Made by a program: the position numbers and the translations under genes. Of a DNA stretch of 33,132 nt, positions 8,036-16,139 are shown one piece after another. Under the pieces are notes generated by a model, which worked only from the letters and a program-made list of their open reading frames with translations, was not told where the DNA came from and did not search any database. How positions within the stretch are numbered: the first letter of the stretch is position 1; each line of letters begins with the position of its first letter. Source of the DNA: Candidatus Kuenenia stuttgartensis (GTDB lineage: Bacteria > Planctomycetota > Planctomycetia > Planctomycetales > Planctomycetaceae); contig CAMAVB010000060.1 of the NCBI GenBank assembly GCA_945861465.1, forward strand, positions 1 through 33,132, written 5' to 3'.

Positions 8036-9556
8036 CTATCGAACGTCGCTCAATGCCGCATCTCGCTTTGAATCAAACGCGATTGAGGCAATCAGTCCGA
8101 AGGTGATTGTGGCAAGTGCGCCGATCGGCGCGTACCATGGCCAGGCAATCGGAGTCCAGAATTTTACCATGCACAGCACCAATGTGCCTTCGAGCATGCC
8201 GATCATGGCACTCAGCTGACCGACACGCTTCGTCAGAACACCGAGTGCGAAAACGCCCACCAGAATCCCGCTGGAGAATCCGGCAATCGCCAGTGCATTG
8301 TCGATCACGCTGCGTTCCAGCTGAATGGCCGCAATTGCCAGACCGATCTGAAGGACACCAAACACCAGCGTCAGCAGGCGACTGAGCCGAAGCTGCGTGC
8401 GGGGCGTTCCGACATCTTTCAGAAAGTCATTGACGACCGCTCCGGCAGAAGAATTGAGTGAACTGCTGAGAGTCGACATGGCTGCGGAAAAGACTGCTGC
8501 CAGCATCAGACCCACCATTCCGACGGGCATCCTCTGGACGATGAAAGTGGCAAATACTTCATCACTGCGAGCAAACTTCGGACTGTTCGGCTGCGTGTCG
8601 TAAAACGCCGCGAGGGCGATACCAAGAAACAGAAACAGCGTGAACTGCAGGAACACAACCAAGCCGCTCACCACCACCGCTTTCGCAGCCCCGCGCTGAC
8701 TGTCCGTACACAGATAACGCTGCACCATCATCTGATCTGTGCCATGTGTTCCCAGTGACAGCAGGGAACCGCCGATTAATCCGGCGAGAAACGTATTGGC
8801 TTTCGTGAAGTTGACGAACAGGGAATACGGCCGTGAGGCATCAATGCCTGAATCGAAGAACGCCAGTTTGTTGTGACCTTTCGCAAAACTCATCATTTCT
8901 AACCAGCCACCTGGCAACATCTGGACAATGAGCACCAGCGCCACAATTCCGCCGCTCAGATAGATCAGCAGTTGAATACAGTCACTCCAGATCACGGCCT
9001 TCATGCCACCGACGAAGGTGTACGCGATCGTGCAAACACCGACAATTATGATGCTCTGTGGCAGTCCAACACCCGCCACTTTCTCAACAACGATTCCGGC
9101 CAGCAGCAGCCGCAGGCCGTCGCCAAGGTTGCGGGTCACCAAAAATATGAGAGACGCGGTCTTTTGCGTAATGCCGCCGAATCGCTGATGCAGCACTTCG
9201 TACGCCGTGAAAAGTTTGCCCTTAAAGTAGAGCGGGATCAAATGTGTGGCGACGATCACGCGACCGACACAAAACCCCAGAGCCAATTGCAGAAACTGCA
9301 GGTTGCCACCTTCAGCAAAAGCAATCCCAGGCACACTCAAAAATGTGGCTGTACTCGTTTCTGTAGCGACAATCGAACCCAACACGGCCCACCATGGCAG
9401 ACTGCGATCACCCAGCAGGTAGTCCGAAACGGTCTTATTGTCGCGTCCGATCCAGAAACCAATTCCCGTCACGATTGCGAGATAAACGGCCACAATCGCA
9501 GCGTCAAGTGACGAGATTCTAAGAGCGAGCAACTCAGGGAAGACATGATTCATCAT
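8036..9556 (-). CDS. sodium:solute symporter (SSS family)
   Basis: This is a 506-residue inner-membrane transporter with about 13 hydrophobic segments and SSS-family features: an N-terminal YLAIVTGIGFWIGR, SDYLLGDRSLPWW, ATETSTATFLSVPG, a GGMKAVIWSD segment and a LSSSLNSSAGAVVNDF motif matching the family's Na+-site region. SSS proteins use the Na+ gradient to import sugars, amino acids or sialic acid. The substrate cannot be read from the sequence, but position between a muramidase and envelope genes makes a cell-wall sugar or muropeptide a reasonable guess. I place the start at the ATG at 9554-9556, 11 nt after the cyclotransferase stop. An ATG three bases later, or one at 9587-9589 overlapping the upstream gene, is also possible. 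Confidence 0.93.
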   Translation of the reverse strand: MMNHVFPELLALRISSLDAAIVAVYLAIVTGIGFWIGRDNKTVSDYLLGDRSLPWWAVLGSIVATETSTATFLSVPGIAFAEGGNLQFLQLALGFCVGRVIVATHLIPLYFKGKLFTAYEVLHQRFGGITQKTASLIFLVTRNLGDGLRLLLAGIVVEKVAGVGLPQSIIIVGVCTIAYTFVGGMKAVIWSDCIQLLIYLSGGIVALVLIVQMLPGGWLEMMSFAKGHNKLAFFDSGIDASRPYSLFVNFTKANTFLAGLIGGSLLSLGTHGTDQMMVQRYLCTDSQRGAAKAVVVSGLVVFLQFTLFLFLGIALAAFYDTQPNSPKFARSDEVFATFIVQRMPVGMVGLMLAAVFSAAMSTLSSSLNSSAGAVVNDFLKDVGTPRTQLRLSRLLTLVFGVLQIGLAIAAIQLERSVIDNALAIAGFSSGILVGVFALGVLTKRVGQLSAMIGMLEGTLVLCMVKFWTPIAWPWYAPIGALATITFGLIASIAFDSKRDAALSDVR

Positions 9557-9566
9557 GGATTGCAGA

Positions 9567-10442
9567 CTACTTACGCAGTTCAATTTCATACAACGTCGGC
9601 CAGTTTTTTCCGGTCACGAAAAGGCGTTGAGCCTGATCGTCCCAGGCAATGCCATTCAACACGGCTTCGCGATCGTTTTTGACTTCGCGTGGTCGCAAGT
9701 GCGACATTTCAATCCACTCGGTCACCTTGCCAGACTCAGGATCGATGCAGGCGATGCGGTCTTCGTACCAGACGTTGGCAAGAATCCGACCGTTGGCAAA
9801 TTCCAGTTCGTTCAGTTTCGTGATCGCTTTCAGACCGGACTTGACACGAATAGTCTTCTCCACCTTGAAGGTTTCCGGGTTGATAAAACGCAGATCCGCA
9901 CTGCCGTCGCTGAGGATCAATGAATGGCCGTCGTGCGTGATTCCCCAGCCTTCAGCAAGTTTCGGGTCAATGTCGCTGTATCGCACATAGCCCTTGCTTT
10001 GCAGCGTCTTGACATCGTAGACCAGCATGTAACCGTTGCGCCAGGTGAGCTGATACACACGGTCTTTCCAGATCGTGACGCCTTCGCCAAATACGTCGTC
10101 CGTGTTTTTTTGATCGAGCACGGATCTGCCCGTATCGATGTCAACCAATCGCAAGCGTGAATTCTGATACTGACCTGTACCTTCCAGCAAGCGTCCTTCG
10201 TGCGTGACCAGACCCTGACAAAACGCCGTGCGGTCGTGGGGATATGCTTTGACCATGACCGCTTTTGTCACCGGTGGAGCGGCAGATTCAGCAGCTGGTT
10301 TTGGCAGCAGGAGGGCGGCACCTGCTGCCACCGAGGCAATGAACAGTGCGACAATCGGCATCACGGTCCTCCTTGACCGATGCGACCGGTTTTCCGCTCG
10401 CAGTGTTGAATCAGGTTTCGCCTGGATGTTGGCTGCAGGCAC
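9567..10442 (-). CDS. glutaminyl-peptide cyclotransferase-like beta-propeller
   Basis: This 291-residue protein belongs to the plant/bacterial glutaminyl cyclotransferase family, which closes N-terminal glutamine to pyroglutamate. Family motifs are plain: YPHDRTAFCQGL at 67-78, FGEGVTIW, YQLTWRNG, EGWGITHDG, LILSDGS, KLNELEFANG and FVTGKNWPTLYEIEL at the end. An N-terminal hydrophobic stretch at about 28-46 suggests a membrane anchor or signal peptide, with the propeller outside the cytoplasm. A start at residue 28 (MPIVALF) is possible and would give a more conventional signal sequence. It begins 17 nt after the lipoprotein gene and ends just before the symporter start, so the three are probably co-transcribed. 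A structural rather than catalytic role cannot be excluded. Confidence 0.9.
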   Translation of the reverse strand: MPAANIQAKPDSTLRAENRSHRSRRTVMPIVALFIASVAAGAALLLPKPAAESAAPPVTKAVMVKAYPHDRTAFCQGLVTHEGRLLEGTGQYQNSRLRLVDIDTGRSVLDQKNTDDVFGEGVTIWKDRVYQLTWRNGYMLVYDVKTLQSKGYVRYSDIDPKLAEGWGITHDGHSLILSDGSADLRFINPETFKVEKTIRVKSGLKAITKLNELEFANGRILANVWYEDRIACIDPESGKVTEWIEMSHLRPREVKNDREAVLNGIAWDDQAQRLFVTGKNWPTLYEIELRK

Positions 10443-10459
10443 GATGGAAGTTCTTTTGG

Positions 10460-10963
10460 CTAGTGGTCGTGATGATGCGGTTTGAGTTCGTACGAGAATG
10501 GCTGACCGTCCATTGTTGCTTTGAGATGTCCGTCAAGCTGTTCTTCGCCTTTGATCTCAGCCGGAAGATCGGCACCACTGACAATCCAGCGGGATGCCGT
10601 CGCGTCTGTCTCTCCATCCAGGGGTATTGGCCTGGAATCGAAATCCTTGTGACCATCACCGACATGCAGTTCCAGAGTCACCTTCAAAGCGGCCTTCGCT
10701 TCTCCGACTTCGGCTCCATAAAAATAGACGGTGATATCCCGCGAGGCGGTGTCGAATACCAGTTCGGCATGATGCGCGTGGGCATCATCCATTTCCAGGA
10801 CATGTCCGCCGTGCTTGCCAACTTCACCGTGATCGTGGTCGTGAACGTGCTCTTTCGTTTCACTCAGCGGAGCTTCTTTGTAATCCTGATACTCAGCATC
10901 TTCACAGCCAATCGCTCCCAACGCCACAAATGTCAGAGAGACGATCCAAATTCCATTACGCAT
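10460..10963 (-). CDS. histidine-rich lipoprotein, possibly metal-binding
   Basis: This 167-residue protein has a lipoprotein signal peptide ending LGAIGC, with Cys20 as the likely lipidated residue. A histidine/aspartate cluster (HVHDHDHGEVGKHGGH) at about 39-54 and a C-terminal HHHDH are probable metal sites. The middle (HAELVFDTASRDITVYFYG) resembles a small beta domain I associate with planctomycete proteins linked to heavy-metal efflux adaptors; that is from memory and unverified. It is the first gene of a likely minus-strand unit with the cyclotransferase and symporter, and no metal transporter is adjacent. Function is unassigned. Confidence 0.88.
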   Translation of the reverse strand: MRNGIWIVSLTFVALGAIGCEDAEYQDYKEAPLSETKEHVHDHDHGEVGKHGGHVLEMDDAHAHHAELVFDTASRDITVYFYGAEVGEAKAALKVTLELHVGDGHKDFDSRPIPLDGETDATASRWIVSGADLPAEIKGEEQLDGHLKATMDGQPFSYELKPHHHDH

Positions 10964-11119
10964 AAGACCTCATCCTTACTTCCGCCGACCGCAACTGCGA
11001 CTCGCGCGACCGTCAATTGTTCAAACCAAATTTCGCACCGGGATTCCCACTTCGGATCCATGGCGGATTTTAGGATCCAGCCCGGCGTCAGTACAGGCTG
11101 GCAACGAAAATCGTGCGTT

Positions 11120-11394
11120 TTAATTGGACAGCGCCACTTTGCCCCCCTCTCCCCCGATTTGTTTGCGGAGATTGCGTGGTTTTTCTTTGCAGTGTGGTCG
11201 CAAACAAATTGGGGGAGAGGGTTGGCGTGAGGGCGCTTTTTTCGCAAGTTGACATGCTGGACAGGCCCCTCATCCGGCCTGTCGGCCACCTTCTCCCCCG
11301 ATTTCGGGGGAGAAGGGAAGGTGGAATGACGAAACGTAAATCTGAACAATATCTTATGGCGAGTCGGACTCTCAAAGTGGCGGTGTCCAATTAA
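11120..11394. mobile_element. 275-bp non-coding TIR element at a TTAA site
   Basis: The ends are 22-bp inverted repeats (11120-11141 and 11373-11394) matching at 21 of 22 positions; the left begins TTAATTGGACAGCGCC. If the core begins TTGGAC, it is flanked by TTAA on both sides, as a 4-bp target duplication would be, though TTAA being palindromic makes this weak. Inside, 11145-11167 and 11199-11221 form another inverted repeat (22 of 23) built on CCCTCTCCCCCGATTTG. A C/G-rich hairpin (CTTCTCCCCCGA paired with TCGGGGGAGAAG) follows at about 11290-11316. No transposase is encoded. Interpreted as a MITE or a nested set of hairpins. Confidence 0.7.
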
Positions 11395-11479
11395 GCGACA
11401 ACGTCTGCTCTCCGACGCCTGCCTGCTCAGTAAACGTTGAGAGTTTTGTTTTCGAGAGAAGATTTTGCCCACCTGCTAA

Positions 11480-11578
11480 GGACTGCGGCAAAATTAAGTG
11501 GGGCACGATTCCATCGTGCCGGGCACGTTACAAACGTGCCCCACGCCCGGAAGACGACAGTTATTTCTCCGCCGGTCC
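11480..11578 (+). mobile_element. MITE-like element, copy 2 (99 bp), TAA on both sides
   Basis: The left end reads GGACTGCGGCAAAATTAAG. The right end, on the opposite strand, reads GGACCGGCGGAGAAATAAC. TAA at 11477-11479 and again at 11579-11581 forms an exact 3-bp direct repeat. Between the ends are two hairpins: GGGCACGAT with ATCGTGCC, and GGGCACGTT with AACGTGCCC. It lies in the gene-free block before the HEAT/TPR gene. No reading frame of interest. Confidence 0.85.
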
Positions 11579-11731
11579 TAACTTGTCGCAACGTGTTGCC
11601 GATGAGTCATGTTTTGGAAGCTGAGCGGCCCCTCCTCCTTCATGGCGTGACGTTACCCACATCTTTATCCGGCCCGCTGGGGTTCAGGGCGATCCCGTTT
11701 TCCATTACCTCGGGAGGGCCGCGATCGTTCT

Positions 11732-11832
11732 ATTTGAGATTTGAAATTTGAGATTTGAGATTTGAGATTCAAAATTCAAAGCGTGGGGCGTTGCCCACGC
11801 GGTGGAACGATTGTGCCATCCTCAACCGCCGG
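11732..11832 (+). repeat. ATTTGAR heptad array plus conserved GC-rich tail, copy 1
   Basis: Five 7-bp units of ATTTGAG/ATTTGAA run from 11732 to 11766, followed by two units of ATTCAAA. A tail follows with a hairpin (GCGTGGG ... CCCACGC, 11781-11800) and the sequence GTGCCATCCTCAACCG. The same array-plus-tail arrangement recurs at 16015-16121. Neither is coding. The shared order of two unlike parts argues that the whole unit was duplicated. Confidence 0.8.
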
Positions 11833-12038
11833 AGGTATCAAGAAAACCAGCGCCAGGTGTGGATTCATGTCTAAAGAAATTGCAGTTTTAGCATTCTGCG
11901 ATTCGCAGCGGCGTGCGGGATCGTTATGCTGCGAAACAGGGGGACTGTGGTCGGAATGATCGTGCGGACGAATGCCGCAGGTTGGTTCGATCCAGCAGGC
12001 GTCCGGAACGACCGTGGTTTGGGATTTGAGGTGAAGTG
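11833..12038. other. gene-free stretch before the HEAT/TPR gene
   Basis: Together with 10964-11119, 11395-11476 and 11582-11731 this makes a block of about 1 kb without a believable gene. Frames of 60-180 codons exist on both strands but run through repeats and show no family features. The promoter of the downstream gene should lie here; I see no confident -35/-10 pair. The last bases, GAGGTGAAGTG, supply a Shine-Dalgarno sequence for the ATG at 12039. Confidence 0.5.
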
Positions 12039-14891
12039 ATGCTTCGCAGGATTGTGAATCGAATAGTGATCGCGGTACTTCTGACGGGAAGTCTCGAACT
12101 GCCTGGATATCTGTGTGCGTCTCCGTGCGACGAGCAAGACGGCGCGAGGCCGGATGAAGTCGTCGCCTCGACACTCCTCGTCACCGTACCTGAGATTGAA
12201 TCGTCGTTGAACGTCGGGCGCGACGCACAGACATTTGCGCTGCGGCTGATGATTGCCGTGAACGTCGAAAATTCCTCGGACGCAGCACAGACGATGGCGC
12301 GTGAACAATTTCAATTGCTGGTCAATGGAGAAGTCGCAGAAATCGAGTCTGTCGATGCCCATCCCAGTTTCCCGCGCAGCACACTTGCACCCGGTCAGTC
12401 CGCAAAAGGCTGGGTTGGATTCGGCTCCATCGTGTACGACGGTAAAGAGCCGTCAATAATTCTTCGCTGGCAGCCGTCTGCCGTGGATGCGACAGATCAA
12501 AAACCAATCGACATTGATCTTAACGAGGAAGTTCGCAGGCAAAGCGGATTCAAACAGAGTCGCCTGGGTCCTGAGGGTTGCCTGCTTCAGATCACGACGA
12601 ATCGCAATCTGGATGTTCTTTCAATCTGGCCTGTTGCCAGTGTGCTCAAGTCTGCTGCGACTGCAGGGATCGAGCGCATTCTGATGTCATCGACGCGCAC
12701 TCAGCCACCGGTGGTCCATGAGGAATTCAATTTGTGGCTGAGCACAATGCTCGAAACCGACGCGACTGCGAATGATCCGAATATGCGGTTCATGCCCCGC
12801 CTCGTGCCACCATTTCCGCGTCAGCAGATTCAGTTTCAGCAGATTCTGGTGGGTGGCCTCACCGAAACTGTCAACCGGCAGTATGGAATGTTTCGACGTC
12901 CGATCGTAGTGCTGCCGACTGCTGAAGCCGCGATTGCCAACGCGCTGACTCCTGTCTATCGACACATTCCCCTGGACCTGGTTCTCGCCGATCTGCGACA
13001 TCCAATTCCCGGCATTCGGCGTGCGGCGACGGCAGGTGCGGCAGATCGCCTGACACCTGAACAGGCCGAAGTGATTATCGACGAAGCGTTGCAGGGATCT
13101 GCTGAATTGCAGATCGAAGTGGCTGGCTATCTGAGTCTGATTCCGGGCTCAAAATCTGTAAAGGCATTGCGGATTCTGAGTGAGAGCAGTCATCCGCAGG
13201 TCTCTCGCACTGCCTTGCGCTCACTCATCGGCAGCCTCGATCCCGCCGCAGAAACAGCAATGACGGAACTGTGGCAGGCTGGCAGGAGCAAGCCAGAAAT
13301 GCAGAACCAGATTCTGAGCGCAATCATTCAGCTCAACGGCGAACGCTGGACATCGCTGGTTGCCAGTTACGTGGCAGAGAAACTACAGGCGTCAGCGGTC
13401 GCAGTGAAGACTCCCGACGGTGCGAATGACAATCCAGACGCATTGTTGGAACCCGCAGGTGACGAGCCATCCGATGCGTTTGGTCCGCCCCCGCGATCGG
13501 CTCCGAGCCAGGACAGCCTGATGCGAAGCGCCGTGGCATTTCTCAGCCAGCAGCGACACACCGGGACGTTATACGTTCTGCGCCAGCATTTACTGCAGCT
13601 CTCCGATCCTGCATTCCAGGACATCGCGCTTGAGGCGCTGGTCGAAGCGGGAGATTCGGCGGATGATGCGATTATTCGTGAATGTCTTGATCAGCGAATT
13701 CGAGCGGAACAGATCAGCGACAGTGTACGCAGCGCGGTCGTTCAGTTGCCGTCGCACACATGGACAGAAATGCTGCTGCAGGATCTGAAGTCCGACCCGG
13801 AGTTGTCGCATCAACCTCTCTCTGCCCAGGCGATGCTGCGATGTGCATCGGCAGGACAACTGGACGAAATCATTGAGGACTTTCAATCACTTCCGCCTGC
13901 AGCCAGACAACAGACTCTGCGACATCTGGTCATGCTGGATCATCCTCGCTGGAAGCCGCTGGCTCAAACGCTGATCGAAGCTCCATTTCTGGACGCGACC
14001 GAACAGAACATCGCCGAACGCTCCATCGCGCGATCGATCGCTTCAGACACAATTCAACTGCTGGCGATTGATGCATCCGAAGAATCGATCGAAATGCTGA
14101 CAGCCCAATTGGCGAAAGCTGTCCTGGAGTCAGGCACGGCAGAGGACGTCCCGACTGAGATCAAAATGTACGCGATTCGATTGATTGAAACGATTGCGGT
14201 TTTTGCGCATCCGGAATGTCGCCGCAGTCTGAATCGCGTGGCCCGGTGCGAGAACAAAGACCTGCGAGACAAGGCATCGCAACAGATTCTGGAAGCCGGG
14301 CGGCGTTCTCCGGCCATCCAGCCGCTGGCTCAGCGCCTGATGATGCTGGGCAAGAATGAAGAGGAACTCGCAGACAATGAGGAGACGATCGCACTCTATA
14401 CTGAGTGCATCGAACAGGATCCTTTCCTGCCGCGAATGTACATCCGGCGATCTTCCGTGTTGATGCATCTGAATCGCTTTGATGAGTGCATGCGTGACCT
14501 CAAACTCTGCGATCGCCTGTGCCCGGAGAACATGGATATTGAAAGCATGATTGCCCTCTGTCAGATCCGTCTGGGCGATACTGAAGCTGGTCTGGAATAC
14601 GCTGAGAAGTTAGTGGTGACTGCCCCCAGAGACCTCTCCAGCCTGTATAACGGGGCGTGCTGCTATTCACGAGCCCTCGCGAATCCCGACGTATCGGACG
14701 AACAGCAGCAACGCTATGGCGATCGAGCAATTGAACTGCTGCGGCTGACGATTGCGACAGAATGGGGTGACTTTGAACATCTTCAGAAGGACGAAGACCT
14801 TGTCGCCATTCACACCCATCCAGATTGGTCGGCGGTCGTGGAGGAGACGAAAAAGATGCACGCCGAAAACCTGAAAAAGCCACCGGAATAG
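12039..14891 (+). CDS. secreted HEAT-repeat and TPR-repeat protein of unknown function
   Basis: This 950-residue protein has an N-terminal hydrophobic signal (about 5-27). A mixed N-terminal region follows to about residue 300. It holds a DUF4352/telomeric-like beta segment (FALRLMIAVNVENSS, SFPRSTLAPGQSAKGWVGF) of the kind seen in extracellular beta-sandwich domains. Residues about 310-780 are helical, HEAT-like repeats (DLRHPIPGIRRAATAGAADRL; SHPQVSRTALRSLIG). The last 170 residues contain TPR units (NEETIALYTECIEQDPFLPRMYIRRSSVL; FDECMRDLKLCDRLCPENMD). Such repeats usually serve as protein-binding scaffolds. The ATG at 12039 is preferred to an adjacent GTG because GAGG lies 7-8 nt upstream. 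It is separated from the catabolic cluster by 175 nt and need not be functionally linked. No enzyme motif was found. Confidence 0.9.
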   Translation: MLRRIVNRIVIAVLLTGSLELPGYLCASPCDEQDGARPDEVVASTLLVTVPEIESSLNVGRDAQTFALRLMIAVNVENSSDAAQTMAREQFQLLVNGEVAEIESVDAHPSFPRSTLAPGQSAKGWVGFGSIVYDGKEPSIILRWQPSAVDATDQKPIDIDLNEEVRRQSGFKQSRLGPEGCLLQITTNRNLDVLSIWPVASVLKSAATAGIERILMSSTRTQPPVVHEEFNLWLSTMLETDATANDPNMRFMPRLVPPFPRQQIQFQQILVGGLTETVNRQYGMFRRPIVVLPTAEAAIANALTPVYRHIPLDLVLADLRHPIPGIRRAATAGAADRLTPEQAEVIIDEALQGSAELQIEVAGYLSLIPGSKSVKALRILSESSHPQVSRTALRSLIGSLDPAAETAMTELWQAGRSKPEMQNQILSAIIQLNGERWTSLVASYVAEKLQASAVAVKTPDGANDNPDALLEPAGDEPSDAFGPPPRSAPSQDSLMRSAVAFLSQQRHTGTLYVLRQHLLQLSDPAFQDIALEALVEAGDSADDAIIRECLDQRIRAEQISDSVRSAVVQLPSHTWTEMLLQDLKSDPELSHQPLSAQAMLRCASAGQLDEIIEDFQSLPPAARQQTLRHLVMLDHPRWKPLAQTLIEAPFLDATEQNIAERSIARSIASDTIQLLAIDASEESIEMLTAQLAKAVLESGTAEDVPTEIKMYAIRLIETIAVFAHPECRRSLNRVARCENKDLRDKASQQILEAGRRSPAIQPLAQRLMMLGKNEEELADNEETIALYTECIEQDPFLPRMYIRRSSVLMHLNRFDECMRDLKLCDRLCPENMDIESMIALCQIRLGDTEAGLEYAEKLVVTAPRDLSSLYNGACCYSRALANPDVSDEQQQRYGDRAIELLRLTIATEWGDFEHLQKDEDLVAIHTHPDWSAVVEETKKMHAENLKKPPE

Positions 14892-14950
14892 GCGTCCGAG
14901 TTTCCTGAGTTCGGATCACCACGAACGCGCACCGACCAGGGCGGGCGGCA

Positions 14951-14985
14951 ATTTTTGATTTTTGTTTTTGGATTTTGGATTTTGG
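14951..14985 (+). repeat. T-rich heptad array (ATTTTTG / ATTTTGG)
   Basis: Five consecutive 7-bp units read ATTTTTG twice, TTTTTGG once and ATTTTGG twice. It shares the 7-bp period with the ATTTGAA arrays but not their sequence, and lacks their GC-rich tail. It lies 81 nt before the PTE-family gene and could affect DNA curvature near that promoter. Confidence 0.7.
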
Positions 14986-15066
14986 ATTGACCGGGCGACG
15001 ACAATGCCGCAGGGATTGTTTTCCTGACAGTTCGATACAGACATGTTCACAGCTGGAGAATGAACG

Positions 15067-16020
15067 GTGAGTGACGATTGGAATTCCCGGGAAGTGATTA
15101 CTGTCGATGGTATTATCCGGCCAGAAGAAATGGGAGTGACGTATCCGCACGAGCACTTGTTTCTCGACGCGATGGATCACTACAGCAGTTATGGCTATCA
15201 ACTGGTCATTGATGACGAAGATGTGATGGCTCAGGAGATTCTGGAGTTCACTAAACTCGGCGGGCGGACAATCTGTGATGTTACGCTCGATGAGATTGGA
15301 CGTGATCCGGAGCGGCTGGTTCGGTTTTCGCGCCGGACAGGAATCAATGTCGTGATGGGTTGCGGATGGTATCGCGATTTTGGGTATCCGCCGATCGTGG
15401 CGGAAAAGACGAGTCGAGAGCTTGCTGAAATTCTGGTGCGGGAGATTGAGATCGGCGTCGGTGATACCGGTATTCGAGCCGGGTTCATCGGAGAGATTGG
15501 TACAGGGCGACACTACATCAAGCCTGCGGAGGAACGCGTCTTTCGCGCTGCCGCCCTGGCTCAGGCTCGCACGGGCGTTGTGATCTCAACCCACACGACG
15601 CGCTGGGGAACGCTGGCGATGGAGCAGATCGCCATGCTGGACGAGTTTGGAGCCAACCTGTCGCGCGTGATCATCGGTCACCTCGGTGACCGAATCGGTG
15701 TGAAGCATCTGCTGCCGATCGCGGAGAAGGGCGTCTACCTTGAAGTCGATAATATCGGCTATCTCGACTATCAGCCGGAGTCTGTCCGCGCCGACAACGT
15801 GGCCGCGCTGGTCACCGAGGGATTCGTTGATCAGGTTCTGCTGTCGGAGGACATCTGCATGCTGAATCACCTCAAATACACCGGCGGTAAGGGTTACGAG
15901 TATCTTCTGAAGGTCTTTGTGCCGTTGCTGCGGGAACGCAGCGTGACGGATGAACAGATTCATCGGATGATGGTGGTCAATCCGGCAAATGCGTTTTCGC
16001 GGAGACGTCGCGAGATTTGA
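15067..16020 (+). CDS. phosphotriesterase-family (PHP/COG1735) metal hydrolase
   Basis: This 317-residue cytoplasmic TIM-barrel hydrolase of the amidohydrolase superfamily has all expected metal ligands: His28 and His30 (YPHEHLFLD), bridging Glu143 (IGEIGTG), His176 (STHTTR), His205 (IGHLGD) and Asp262 (LSEDIC). The Glu bridge, in place of the carboxylated lysine of true phosphotriesterases, places it with the PHP type. Characterised COG1735 relatives include sugar lactonases, so a lactone or ester substrate is more likely than an organophosphate. The GTG start follows a GGAGA sequence by 6-8 nt; the ATG 7 nt upstream is out of frame and stops at once. It is the first gene of a four-gene plus-strand cluster, 119 nt before the SelA-like gene. 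Its TGA stop lies inside the first unit of a heptad array. Confidence 0.93.
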   Translation: MSDDWNSREVITVDGIIRPEEMGVTYPHEHLFLDAMDHYSSYGYQLVIDDEDVMAQEILEFTKLGGRTICDVTLDEIGRDPERLVRFSRRTGINVVMGCGWYRDFGYPPIVAEKTSRELAEILVREIEIGVGDTGIRAGFIGEIGTGRHYIKPAEERVFRAAALAQARTGVVISTHTTRWGTLAMEQIAMLDEFGANLSRVIIGHLGDRIGVKHLLPIAEKGVYLEVDNIGYLDYQPESVRADNVAALVTEGFVDQVLLSEDICMLNHLKYTGGKGYEYLLKVFVPLLRERSVTDEQIHRMMVVNPANAFSRRRREI

Positions 16021-16121
16021 AATTTGAAATTTGAAATTTGAAATTTGAAATTTGAGATTTGAGATATCAATCGCGGGGCGTCGCCCACGCGGTTAAACGA
16101 ATGAGCCATCCTCAACCGCGC
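16015..16121 (+). repeat. ATTTGAA heptad array plus conserved GC-rich tail, copy 2
   Basis: Seven 7-bp units (five ATTTGAA, two ATTTGAG) fill 16015-16063. A tail follows with a CGGGGCGTCGCCCACG hairpin and ATGAGCCATCCTCAACCGC. It is the counterpart of 11732-11832; the tails match at most positions. The first unit contains the TGA stop of the PTE-family gene. The rest fills the gap to the SelA-like gene, so it lies inside the presumed operon mRNA. Confidence 0.85.
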
Positions 16122-16139
16122 GCGGTGTAAGCAGACAAC

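Noticed and set aside
10346-11230. 294-codon open frame on plus
   Set aside because: It lies antisense to the lipoprotein and cyclotransferase genes and then runs into the 275-bp repeat element.
14500-15513. 337-codon open frame on minus across the end of the HEAT/TPR gene and the start of the PTE-family gene
   Set aside because: It crosses two well-supported genes and the heptad array between them; no protein-like segments.
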